From Streptomyces violaceusniger Tu 4113 (lineage in GTDB: Bacteria; Actinomycetota; Actinomycetes; Streptomycetales; Streptomycetaceae): 64,000 nt of DNA. The DNA lies in assembly GCF_000147815.2 (NCBI RefSeq), contig NC_015957.1, positions 4,278,001 through 4,342,000 on the forward strand, given 5' to 3'. Both the position numbers and the translations under genes were made by a program. Positions within the stretch are counted from its first letter, which is position 1; every line of letters begins with the position of its first letter. The notes below the pieces were generated by a model, which was not told where the DNA came from, did not search any database, and worked only from the letters and a program-made list of their open reading frames with translations. Below are positions 33,401-38,336 of the stretch, piece by piece.

Positions 33401-35901
33401 TGTCCGGTGAGGTTGCTGATGAGGGGGATGGTGGGCGGGTGGTAGGTCAGCCCGCTGATTGCCTCCTTGAAAGGCTCGAGGATGGGGTCCATCAAGGGTG
33501 AGTGGAAGGCGTGGCTGACGGTGAGGGTACGCGTTTTGCGGCCACGTTCGGCCCAGGAGTTGCTGATGTCGGTGACGAGGTCGATCGGGCCCGAGATGAC
33601 GGTGTTGCCGGGGGTGTTGAGGGCGGCGATGCTCACCTGGCCGTCGTGTCGGGCTAGATCCTCGGCGAGTTCGTCGGGGGTGGCGGTGATGGTGGCCATG
33701 CCTCCGCCCTCGGGGAGTTCTCCCATGAGGGTGGCGCGGGTGGCGACGAGGTGGCAGGCGTCGGGGAGGTCGAAGACTCCGGCGATGTGGGCGGCGGCGA
33801 TTTCGCCGATGGAGTGGCCGATGACGGCGTCGGGGCGTACGCCGACGGAGTCGAGCAGCCGGGCCAGGGCGATGTGCAGGGCGAACAGCCCCGCCTGGGC
33901 ATAGGTGGTGTGATCCAGTAGCGCCGCGTCTCCGGGGTCTTGGCTGAAAACCAGCTCCCGCAGCGGGTGCTCCAGATGAGGGTCGAGGAGGCCGCAGACC
34001 TCGTCGAAGGCTTCGGCGAAGACGGGGAAGCGGTCGTAGAGTTCGACTCCCATGCCGGGGCGCTGGCTGCCCTGCCCGCTGAAGAGGAACACCGTTTGGC
34101 CGGTCGCCTCGGCGGCCTGTCCGGGGTGCGCCAGACTCGGATGTGGTTCCCCGGCGGCCAGCGCCTCCAGCCCCGCCACCAGCTCCGCACGGTCCTGGCC
34201 GATCACCACGGCCCGGTGGTCGAAGAGCGTCCTCGTCCGCAGCAGGGACCAGCCCACCTCCGCGGCGCTCACCCCCGGGTCGGCGTTCACCCGTGCGGTC
34301 AACGCCCTCGCCTGGCCTCGCAGCGCCTCCGTACCGCGTGCCGACACCACCCACGGCACCGGCCCGCCCACCGGCTCCACCACGACCGCAACGGGCTCCA
34401 CCTCGGCGGCCACCAGTTCCACCGCCACCGGCTCCGCCTCGGCGGCCACCAGCTCCCCCGCCACCGGCTCCACCGGCTCCGCCTCGAGGTCCCCAAGCGC
34501 TGTCGCGGTCTCCTCGGGGGCCTGCTCCAGGATCAGATGGGCGTTCGTCCCGCTGATGCCGAAGGAGGAGACCCCTGCCCGGCGTGGATGCTCGCCCCGC
34601 GGCCACTCCCGCGCCTCGGTCAGCAGATGGACATCGCCCGCGTTCCAGTCGACATGGGGTGTCGGCTCATCGATGTGCAGTGAGGCGGGCAGTACCCCAT
34701 GCCGCATCGCCATCACCATCTTGATGACACCGGCCGCACCCGCCGCCATCTGGGCATGCCCGATGTTCGACTTGATGGACCCCAGCCACAGCGGGCGTCC
34801 CTCGTCCCGCTCCTGCCCGTACGTGGCCAGCAGCGCCTGGGCCTCGATCGGGTCACCGAGCGTGGTCCCCGTGCCATGCGCCTCGACGGCGTCCACCTCG
34901 GACGGGGACAGCCGGGCGTTGGCGAGCGCCTGCCGGATCACGCGCTGCTGCGACGGCCCGTTGGGCGCGGTCAGGCCGTTGCTGGCGCCGTCCTGGTTGA
35001 CCGCCGTGCCCCGGATCACGGCCAGCACCTGGTGGCCGTTGCGCCGCGCGTCCGACAGTCGCTCCAGCAGCAGGACGCCCACGCCCTCGGCCAGGGTCAT
35101 GCCGTCGCTGTTCGCCGAGAACGCCTTGGACCTGCCGTCCGGGGCGAGCCCTCGCAGCTCGCTGAAGCCGATGAACGGCGCCGTGGAGGACATCACGGCC
35201 ACGCCCCCGGCCAGCGCCATATCGCATTCGCCCTGCCGGATCGCCTGGCAGGCCAGATGCATGGCGACCAGGGAGGAGGAGCACGCGGTGTCCACCGTCA
35301 CCGCGGCGCCCTCCAGACCGAGGGTGTACGCCACCCGGCCGGACACCACACTGGCGGAGTTGCCGATGGTGAAGTAGCCGGCCGAGCCCTCGGGCACCTG
35401 GGAGGCGTCGGAGCAGTAGTCGAGGTGATCGCAGCCGATGAAGGTGCCCGTCCGGCTGCCCCGCAGCGACTCCGGGTCGACACCGGCGTGCTCGATGGCC
35501 TCCCAGGACGCCTCCAGGGCCAGCCGCTGCTGCGGGGCCATCCCGAGAGCCTCGCGGGGGCTGATGCCGAAGAACGTGGCGTCGAATCCCGCGGGGTCGT
35601 CGATGAAGCCGCCCTCGCGCGTATAACTCGTCCCCGGGTGGTCCGGATCGGGATGGAAGAGATTCTCCAGATCCCAATTACGGTCGGTGGGGAGTTCCGA
35701 GATGGCGTCCCGCTCCGTGGCGACCAGTTCCCACAGCTCTTCGGGGGACCGTACGCCTCCGGGAAAGCGGCAGGACATTCCCACGATCGCGACCGGCTCA
35801 TGCCCCGCGGACTCGACATCCTTGAGACGGCGCTGGGTCTGACGGAGATCCGCCGTCACCCGCTTCAGATAGTCGAGCAGCTTCTCTTCATTGCCCGCCA
35901 T
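21469..35901 (-). CDS. type I PKS A, three KS-AT-KR-ACP modules
   Basis: The protein has 4810 residues. After an N-terminal docking helix come three like modules. Module 1: KS 34-455, AT 605-955, KR core near 1257, ACP Ser near 1568. Module 2: KS from 1628, AT from 2163, KR near 2815, ACP near 3128. Module 3: KS from 3189, AT from 3723, KR near 4375, ACP near 4685. All three KS have TACSSS, so none is a decarboxylating loading KS. All AT have GHSIGE and HAFH, the malonyl signature. All KR have the nucleotide motif, catalytic Tyr and a Trp in AxWG with no LDD, the A-type pattern (L-hydroxyl). There is no DH. The product should be three successive acetate units bearing hydroxyls. The docking helix means an upstream PKS, outside the window, feeds it. 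AT and KR DNA is partly identical between modules 2 and 3. Confidence 0.96.
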   Translation of the reverse strand: MAGNEEKLLDYLKRVTADLRQTQRRLKDVESAGHEPVAIVGMSCRFPGGVRSPEELWELVATERDAISELPTDRNWDLENLFHPDPDHPGTSYTREGGFIDDPAGFDATFFGISPREALGMAPQQRLALEASWEAIEHAGVDPESLRGSRTGTFIGCDHLDYCSDASQVPEGSAGYFTIGNSASVVSGRVAYTLGLEGAAVTVDTACSSSLVAMHLACQAIRQGECDMALAGGVAVMSSTAPFIGFSELRGLAPDGRSKAFSANSDGMTLAEGVGVLLLERLSDARRNGHQVLAVIRGTAVNQDGASNGLTAPNGPSQQRVIRQALANARLSPSEVDAVEAHGTGTTLGDPIEAQALLATYGQERDEGRPLWLGSIKSNIGHAQMAAGAAGVIKMVMAMRHGVLPASLHIDEPTPHVDWNAGDVHLLTEAREWPRGEHPRRAGVSSFGISGTNAHLILEQAPEETATALGDLEAEPVEPVAGELVAAEAEPVAVELVAAEVEPVAVVVEPVGGPVPWVVSARGTEALRGQARALTARVNADPGVSAAEVGWSLLRTRTLFDHRAVVIGQDRAELVAGLEALAAGEPHPSLAHPGQAAEATGQTVFLFSGQGSQRPGMGVELYDRFPVFAEAFDEVCGLLDPHLEHPLRELVFSQDPGDAALLDHTTYAQAGLFALHIALARLLDSVGVRPDAVIGHSIGEIAAAHIAGVFDLPDACHLVATRATLMGELPEGGGMATITATPDELAEDLARHDGQVSIAALNTPGNTVISGPIDLVTDISNSWAERGRKTRTLTVSHAFHSPLMDPILEPFKEAISGLTYHPPTIPLISNLTGQPADEHIATPDYWAQHIRQPVHFHPAITHTAPQTSTYLELGPDPVLATATHHTLHHHTTTNTEQNNATDRPTPLVTSALTRKQPEGQALTHALARLHSAGVEVDWTSWFPVDPTPQVVGLPTYAFQHQRFWLAPPAARTSFEGAAEDPAEAQLWHAIEELDVDALTSTLRLEKGSPGIDALLPALPVLSAWRRQHRERSTIDSWRYRATWQQLPDPATPALTGTWLVVAPAGQEEHATVQVTVQALRAHGATALPLAVDAHDIDRAALRERLGRLPEEAQPAGVISLLALDQEPLAGHSAVPAGLGATVALLQALGDADISAPLWCVTQGAVATGRSDLLPHPEQSQIWGFGRVAALEHPQRWGGLIDLPTTMTHHTAGRLAALLVAGQPEDQAAIRTTGTYARRLIRVPAGDTAPAPWEPSGSTLVTGGTGGLGAQLARWLAHRGAPHLHLISRSGPDAPGASELSEELTALGTDVTITTCDASDRDALRQLIDTVPAEHPLTAVFHTAGTMELGQISELDPGRLQSVLRSKTLAAAHLHDLTQHLDLTAFVLFSSNAATWGSGHQAAYAAANTYLDALADHRHTRGLPATSLAWGPWGEAGMAADQHTLSHLKRRGLSPLPTDLAIASLHHALTHHDTAVTIADVDWARFGGTFTAQRPSPFLAHLMPSAAEAATPTDTADDNPLRQRLSAAPAAQRHQILVRHIQSLAATILGHPGLDAIPPAQPFQELGFDSLTAVELRNQLAATTGLPLAPALVFDHPTPNALATYLGAELTGRKAAVSTHTASAVADDEPIAIVGMACRYPGGVRSPEELWELVTAGRDAVGEMPTDRDWDLNTLFDPDPEHLGTSYAREGGFLHDAAGFDAAFFGISPREALAMDPQQRLLLETAWETFENAGLDRDTLAGSVTGVFAGGTYQGYGASGSSSAREVEGYLLAGGTPSVMSGRVAYAFGLEGPAVTVDTACSSSLVAMHLAAQSLRQGECTMALAGGVTVMATPTTFIEFSRQRGLAADGRCKPFASAADGTGWGEGAGLLLLERLSDARRNGHRVLAVVRGSAVNQDGTSNGLTAPNGPSQQRVIGQALANARLSPAEVDVVEGHGTGTTLGDPIEAQALLATYGQERDEGRPLWLGSIKSNIGHTQAAAGVAGVIKMVMAMRHGVLPASLHIDEPTPHVDWNAGDVHLLTKAREWPGDEHPRRAGVSSFGISGTNAHVIVEQAPEEPMAVEAVEAEPVGGPVPWVVSARGTEALRGQARALAARANADPGVSATDLGWSLLRTRTLFDHRAVVIGRDRAELVAGLEALAAGEPHPGLVEPGETTGDATGQTVFLFSGQGSQRPGMGAELYDRFPVFAEAFDEVCGLLDPHLEHPLRELVFSHAPEDAALLDHTTYAQAGLFALHIALARLLDSVGVRPDAVIGHSIGEIAAAHIAGVFDLPDACHLVATRATLMGGLPEGGGMTTITATPDELAEDLARYDGQVGIAALNTPGNTVISGPTHLVTDISTTWAAKGRKTKTLTVSHAFHSPLMDPILKPFKEAISGLTYHPPTIPLISNLTGQPADDHITTPDYWTQHIRQPVHFHPAITHTAPHTSTYLELGPDPILTTATHHTLHHHTTTNTEQNNATDRPTPLTTSTLTRKQPDTQALTHTLAQLHTSGTTIDWTSWYPATPTPHTIDLPTYAFQHQHYWLSSASSSDPTPTEAGLVDRKFWEAVEREDLEALAATIDSPADRQPMLSAVLPTLSAWRRHHREQSVINSWRYQTTWKRLSAPSAPPALSGTWLLIVPAGQSDHPAVATAEQALTAYGATPLRHVLDTHTVDRDTLAVHLTRLASESEPSGVLSLLALDEEPHPDYAAVPSGLAATTALVQALGDAEIPAPLWCLTQGAVATGPGDPLPTPRQAQTWGLGRAAALEHPRRWGGLIDLPSVIDHHTADRLAALLAPRRPEDQTAIRATGSYARRLRRASTPATAPRTWQPTGTTLITGGTGGLGAHVARWLARHDAPHLHLISRSGPDAPGATQLAQELTTLGTTVTITACDASDRTALQHLLDTIPTAHPLTAVIHAAGTSDTELIADLGPERLEHVLGPKALAAAHLHELTQGLDLSAFVLFSSGAAAWGGSRQGAYAAANTYLDALAEHRRTRGLPATSLAWGPWGDAGMAADETALAFYGRRGLSPLSPELAVASLQHALDHRDTTITVADIDWEKFPTAFTAQRPSPLLDDLNTAAENATEGTTSASTGASAGTSLQQRLTAGTPAQQHQLLLERIQSLAASILGHSGPEAIPPAQPFQELGFDSLTAVELRNQLATATGIDLAPALVFDHPTPNALATYLRAELTGQQIAVAAHSPTTAAQDEPIAIVGMACRYPGDAHSPKDLWDLVVAHRDAIAEMPTDRNWDLNALYDPDPDRAGTSYVREGGFLYQAAEFDPGFFGISPREAVAMDPQQRLLLETAWETFENAGLDRDTLAGSNTGVFAGVTSQDYLSLTGDTASDIEGYVATGNIGSVVSGRVAYSFGLEGPAVTVDTACSSSLVAMHLAAQALRQGECTMALAGGVTVMATPGAFIEFSRQRGLAPDARCKPFAAAADGMVWGEGAGLVLLERLSDARRNGHRVLAVVRGSAVNQDGTSNGLTAPNGPSQQRVIRQALANARLSASEVDAVEAHGTGTTLGDPIEAQALLATYGQERDEGRPLWLGSIKSNIGHTQAAAGVAGVIKMVMAMRHGVLPASLHIDEPTPHVDWNAGDLSLLTEPVPWPQGERPRRAGISSFGISGTNAHLILEQAPEPIEPTPVSNAAGVAPWVVSAQSEAALRGQARALTGRISNDPEVTPAEVGWSLLRTRTLFDHRAVVIGQDREELVAGLEALAAEEPHPSLVHPGETPEATGQTVFLFSGQGSQRPGMGAELYDRFPVFAEAFDEVCGLLDPHLEHPLRELAFSHAPEDAALLDHTTYAQAGLFALHIALARLLDSVGVRPDAVIGHSIGEIAAAHIAGVFDLPDACHLVATRATLMGELPEGGGMTTISATPDELAEDLARYDGQVSIAALNTPGNTVISGPTHLVTNISTTWAAKGRKTKTLTVSHAFHSPLMDPILKPFKEAISGLTYHPPTIPLISNLTGQPADDHITTPDYWTQHIRQPVHFHPAITHTAPHTSTYLELGPDPILTTATHHTLHHHTTTNTEQNNATDRPTPLTTSTLTRKQPDTQALTHTLAQLHTTGTTIDWTSWYPATPTPHTIDLPTYAFQHQHYWLAPPAPRADTNANGHDPAEARLWDAIEELDVDTLTSTLQLEKDSPGVDALLPALPVLSTWRRRHRERSTIDSWRYRVAWRQLPDPATAPTLSGTWLLLVPSGLEDHPAVHAAAQALDAHGAAHELLSVDGAEARRDALAPLVSHLPDGSTPEGILSLLALDQTPHPDHPAVPLGLAATAALVQALSQTALVAPLWCVTQGAVAAVATDPLPHPHQAQIWGMGRVAALEHPHLWGGLIDLPAVVDARTPARIAAVLVPGQPEDQVAIRSTALARRLERAACPDTAPTAWRPTGTTLITGGTGGLGAHVARWLARHDAPHLHLISRSGPDAPGATQLAQELTTLGTTVTITACDASDRTALQHLLDTIPTAHPLTAVIHAAGIAENTPLAEVDLPGIEAVLRPKALAATLLHELTEDLDLSAFVLFSSGAAAWGGSRQPSYAAANAYLDALAEHRRTRGLPATSLAWAPWSDAGMAADEAVVEYYRRRGMRPLDTDLAIASLQHSLDHGDTTVTIADIDWEKFPAGFTAQRPSPLLSDLAAAASPSADTAPDDAVAVSSSLQRQLATGTPAQQHQLLLHHIQTHAAAILGHPTIDAIPPAQPFQELGFDSLTAVEFGHRLSAATGLDLPPTLVFDHPTPKELADFLRERLVEGELTSEGHLLSELDRWDAVSAPSGVDEAARRRITGRLRLLLAKWSDTERETERSAAHSELETATAEDIFDLISDEFGKS
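22521..22773. repeat. KR-encoding block identical to 27201-27453
   Basis: This 253-bp stretch in the KR of PKS A module 3 is base-for-base identical to module 2 at an offset of 4680 bp. It covers the nucleotide-binding motif and the following strands and ends abruptly on both sides, a pattern typical of gene conversion. Confidence 0.9.
23681..24740. repeat. AT-encoding block nearly identical to 28355-29414
   Basis: This block of about 1.06 kb encodes the malonyl AT and the Thr/His-rich post-AT segment of PKS A module 3. It matches module 2 at an offset of 4674 bp with scattered single differences, and about 280 bp (23758-24040) show none. The plus strand is unusually G/T-rich here. Confidence 0.85.
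27201..27453. repeat. KR-encoding block identical to 22521-22773
   Basis: This is the module 2 partner of the module 3 KR block. The KR of module 1 (about 31870-32130) encodes a related protein but differs at many synonymous sites. Confidence 0.9.
28355..29414. repeat. AT-encoding block nearly identical to 23681-24740
   Basis: This is the module 2 copy of the AT block. A shorter related segment is present in module 1 at about 33190-34100. All three encode malonyl-type AT domains. Confidence 0.85.
34396..34490. repeat. 36-bp minisatellite in the module 1 KS-AT linker
   Basis: Two full 36-bp units (34396-34431 and 34432-34467) plus a partial copy encode 12-residue repeats of the form EPVAxELVAAEx. 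They lengthen the KS-AT linker of PKS A module 1. Modules 2 and 3 lack this run. Confidence 0.85.
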
Positions 35902-35942
35902 GGTCGGCCACCCCCACTTCCCTCGGTCCGGAACGCTGAACG

Positions 35943-36587
35943 CTATTGGCGGCAGTCGTAACTGCCGTGCAAAATACTTCCGTCGGGGAAGGTGAAGCTC
36001 GTGGAGTTCTTGAAATGCCCCCGACCGAGCACCTGGTAGTCATCCATGAGGTCCAGCTTCACGCCCGATGTCTGTCCCGTGGCATTCGGTGTGATCACCT
36101 GGGTGAGGGGACCCTTGAATATCAGGTGGCCGTCCTTCCAGCCGGACGAGGTGTAGTTTCCGGAGGAACCCCAGTTGTCGTGGTACTGGTTGATGAATTT
36201 CCCGTCGACGGGATTCCAGCCGAAGGCCGAACGGCCGACCACGTTTCCGGGTTCGAGGGTGGCGTCCGTGTAGAAGTAATGCCCGCCCATCGCCCGCCTG
36301 GTGGTCAGCTTCAGCACCGCCGCCGTGCCACCCGGCGGTGGGGTGTAGTCGCAGGTGTAGGAGCCGAGCAGAAAGTCCAGATCGTGGACCTGCGGGGGAG
36401 CGGGAAGTGGATTCCTGCCGCGCGGCGGTTTGGCTCTGGTATCGGGCTCGGCGTTCACCGGGGAGACCGTGAGCGCGATCAGGCTCACGGCGGCCACGCC
36501 CACGACACCGGCCGGGACGCGCCGGATCCACTTCCTCCGCCGGGCCGTGCCATCCGGTTCCCGTTCCTCTGACTTCTCGGTGCGCAC
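35943..36587 (-). CDS. secreted DUF1579-like protein heading the PKS operon
   Basis: The protein has 214 residues, from GTG 36587 with GGGAG six nt upstream. An arginine-rich N-terminus (RRRKWIRR) and a hydrophobic stretch (about 24-43) ending in VNA give a signal peptide. The mature part begins VHDLDFLLGSYTCDY and continues with a beta-rich, Gly/Trp/Asn-rich sequence typical of DUF1579-type lipocalin-like barrels; three cysteines are visible (two near the ends). Function is unknown in this family; small-molecule binding is conceivable. Only 41 nt separate it from PKS A on the same strand, so it is probably the first gene of the biosynthetic operon. A self-protection or product-binding role is speculation. 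Confidence 0.8.
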   Translation of the reverse strand: MRTEKSEEREPDGTARRRKWIRRVPAGVVGVAAVSLIALTVSPVNAEPDTRAKPPRGRNPLPAPPQVHDLDFLLGSYTCDYTPPPGGTAAVLKLTTRRAMGGHYFYTDATLEPGNVVGRSAFGWNPVDGKFINQYHDNWGSSGNYTSSGWKDGHLIFKGPLTQVITPNATGQTSGVKLDLMDDYQVLGRGHFKNSTSFTFPDGSILHGSYDCRQ

Positions 36588-36722
36588 ACTCGACTCCCAA
36601 CCGTCAATCGGGCGCTGACCTGCGGCTGAGCCACCTGCCAGGCGGCCACTCCGGATACGGCGACCATCATTTGCGCCGCCACCAAAGTGGGTCTAACGCC
36701 CGGCTTGGCCTCCTCCCTGATA

Positions 36723-36745
36723 CGAACCGATTGATGCGAACCGAT
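36723..36745. promoter_or_regulatory. direct repeat CGAACCGAT, 14-nt period
   Basis: Two perfect copies of CGAACCGAT (36723-36731 and 36737-36745) lie in the 265-nt region between the divergent DUF1579-like/PKS operon and the M28-like gene. Their spacing and place suggest a regulator site, but no known operator is recognised. Confidence 0.4.
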
Positions 36746-36778
36746 ACGGAAAGGGGAGGACCCGCGAAAAGTGGCGCA

Positions 36779-36807
36779 CTGGGCTCGCGTTAGCCCAGCT
36801 TTAGCCC
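36779..36807. promoter_or_regulatory. TTAGCCC heptamer direct repeats, 11-nt period
   Basis: TTAGCCC occurs at 36790-36796 and 36801-36807, one helical turn apart, the arrangement used by SARP-type activators, although the heptamer itself is not a standard one. The first copy is also the right arm of a 7-bp inverted repeat (CTGGGCT at 36779-36785, AGCCCAG at 36792-36798). A related GTCTAACGC sits at 36691-36699. Confidence 0.4.
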
Positions 36808-36852
36808 GCCCGTCGAGCATGAATCCGGACCGTGGCGATGAGGAGGATGACG

Positions 36853-38250
36853 ATGAGCGGCTGGCCGGCGCTGGAGAAGTACCTCGATCGGGCACCCACG
36901 TCGAAGGAGATGATGGCCTGGATCGAACTGATCGTCGGCCAGGGCATTCGCCGGGCGGGCTATCCGGCCGACGGCTGGACCGAGGAGTGGGCCGCGGAAC
37001 AGTTCCGGGAGACCGGGCTGGCGGATGTGCGACTGGAGCCGCTGGACACACCCATCTGGCGGCCGCGGTCCGCCGCCTTCGAGATCTGGCCCACCGGCCG
37101 CCCCGATGAGGTCATCCGCTTCGAGGGCCTCGCCCTGCCGTACACCACGCCGACCGAGGGCACCGAAGGTCGGCTGGTGCGGATGGAGGACGGGGAGGTG
37201 CGGGGCTCCATCACGGTCCAGGAGATCGGCTTCACGCGGCTGCCGCAGACCGAGGTGCAGGCCCGGGCCACCGGCTCCTACGACCCCGAGGGCGTGTTCC
37301 CCGACCTCGTCCAGACCGTGCCGTTCGACCTTCCCCATGTGCTGGACTTCGACATCGCCATCAAGGACGGTGCCACGGCCTACGTCGGTCTGCTCACCGG
37401 ACTGCCCTGGGAGACCAGCGACTTCTACTGGCCCTATGACGCCGAACGGCGCCCCATCCCCGGCATCTGGCTGAGTGGCCAGGACGGGCAGCGGGTCCGC
37501 GAGCTGATGGCGTCGGGGGAGTGCGAGGGCCGGATCGTCTCCGACGCCACCATCACCGAGGAGACCACCCACAATGTGGTGGGCACCCTGCCCGGCGCCT
37601 CCGACCATTGGCTGATCATCGGCTCACACCACGACGGCCCCTGGGCATCGGCCGTGGAGGACGCCTCGGGGGTCGCACTCGTGCTGGCGCAGGCCAAGTT
37701 CTGGGCGTCGGTGCCGCAGGAGCTGCGACCGCACAACATGCTGTTCGTGCTGACGTCCGGCCATATGGCGGGCGCCGCGGGCACACAGGCGTTCATCGCG
37801 GCGCATCCCGAGCTGTTTCCCCAGGTCGTCCTCGAAATGCATCTGGAACACGCGGCACGCCAAGCGGTGGTGGTGGACGGCGAGGTGGTGCCCACCGACG
37901 ACCCCGAGGTGCGCTGGTGGTTCACCACCCAGGCGCCCGAGCTGGAGCAGTTGGTGGCCGAGTCCCTCGCGGCGGAGGACCTGCGCCGCTCATGGATTCT
38001 GTCGCCGACCGCCTTCGCGCCGAACCCGGCCACCGACGGCGCCTACTTCTACTACACGGGTGTGCCGCTGGTGCAGCTGATCACCACGCCCATGTACATC
38101 TTCGATCCGCGGGACACCCCGGACAAGGTGGACGAGCAGAGCCTGGTGCCGCTCACCAAGGGGGCGGCGCGGATCATCGCCGGTACGGCCGGCTGTGAGC
38201 CCGACACCCTCCGGGTGCCGATCCAGACCGCGGCCGACGAGACGGAGTAG
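36853..38250 (+). CDS. M28-family peptidase homologue with altered metal site
   Basis: The protein has 465 residues. Start ATG 36853 is chosen because a perfect AGGAGG (36841-36846) lies six nt before it; earlier in-frame starts at 36832, 36838 and 36847 overlap or precede that site. There is no signal peptide. A protease-associated-like region (about 60-220) precedes an M28 fold: SHHDGP (257-263) and EDASG (Asp270) keep the first metal ligands. The usual EE pair is replaced by His304-Met305 (TSGHMAG), and the last His ligand before DTPDKVD is Phe (MYIFDPRD). Classical dizinc aminopeptidase activity is therefore doubtful. It may bind a single metal or have another role. It is divergent from the PKS operon, and a link to it is not shown. 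Confidence 0.8.
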   Translation: MSGWPALEKYLDRAPTSKEMMAWIELIVGQGIRRAGYPADGWTEEWAAEQFRETGLADVRLEPLDTPIWRPRSAAFEIWPTGRPDEVIRFEGLALPYTTPTEGTEGRLVRMEDGEVRGSITVQEIGFTRLPQTEVQARATGSYDPEGVFPDLVQTVPFDLPHVLDFDIAIKDGATAYVGLLTGLPWETSDFYWPYDAERRPIPGIWLSGQDGQRVRELMASGECEGRIVSDATITEETTHNVVGTLPGASDHWLIIGSHHDGPWASAVEDASGVALVLAQAKFWASVPQELRPHNMLFVLTSGHMAGAAGTQAFIAAHPELFPQVVLEMHLEHAARQAVVVDGEVVPTDDPEVRWWFTTQAPELEQLVAESLAAEDLRRSWILSPTAFAPNPATDGAYFYYTGVPLVQLITTPMYIFDPRDTPDKVDEQSLVPLTKGAARIIAGTAGCEPDTLRVPIQTAADETE

Positions 38251-38282
38251 GGCCACCGAGCACCGACGACCCGTAGAGCAGG

Positions 38283-38311
38283 GACGGCCCGCCGCATGCC
38301 GGCGGGCCGTC
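38283..38311. terminator. hairpin between convergent M28-like and M6 genes
   Basis: A 12-bp perfect GC stem (38283-38294 and 38300-38311) with a 5-nt loop lies in the 86-nt gap between two converging stop codons. Confidence 0.75.
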
Positions 38312-38336
38312 ACCCGTTTCACCGTCACCCATCGCC

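Noticed and set aside
35200..35320. First KS of PKS A considered as a loading KSQ
   Set aside because: The active site reads TACSSS with Cys, and an N-terminal docking helix precedes it, so it is an extending module.
21469..35901. PKS A read as an assembly duplication of one module
   Set aside because: Modules share only limited identical blocks at two different offsets; KS, linkers and ACP regions between differ throughout.
8896..35901. Naming a product, such as a known polyether or a niphimycin-type macrolide
   Set aside because: The predicted chain end alone is not diagnostic, most modules lie outside the window, and the epoxidase set does not fit the macrolide.
36779..36798. Inverted repeat read as a transcription terminator
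   Set aside because: It lies in a divergent promoter region directly before a start codon, with no gene reading into it; an operator is more likely.
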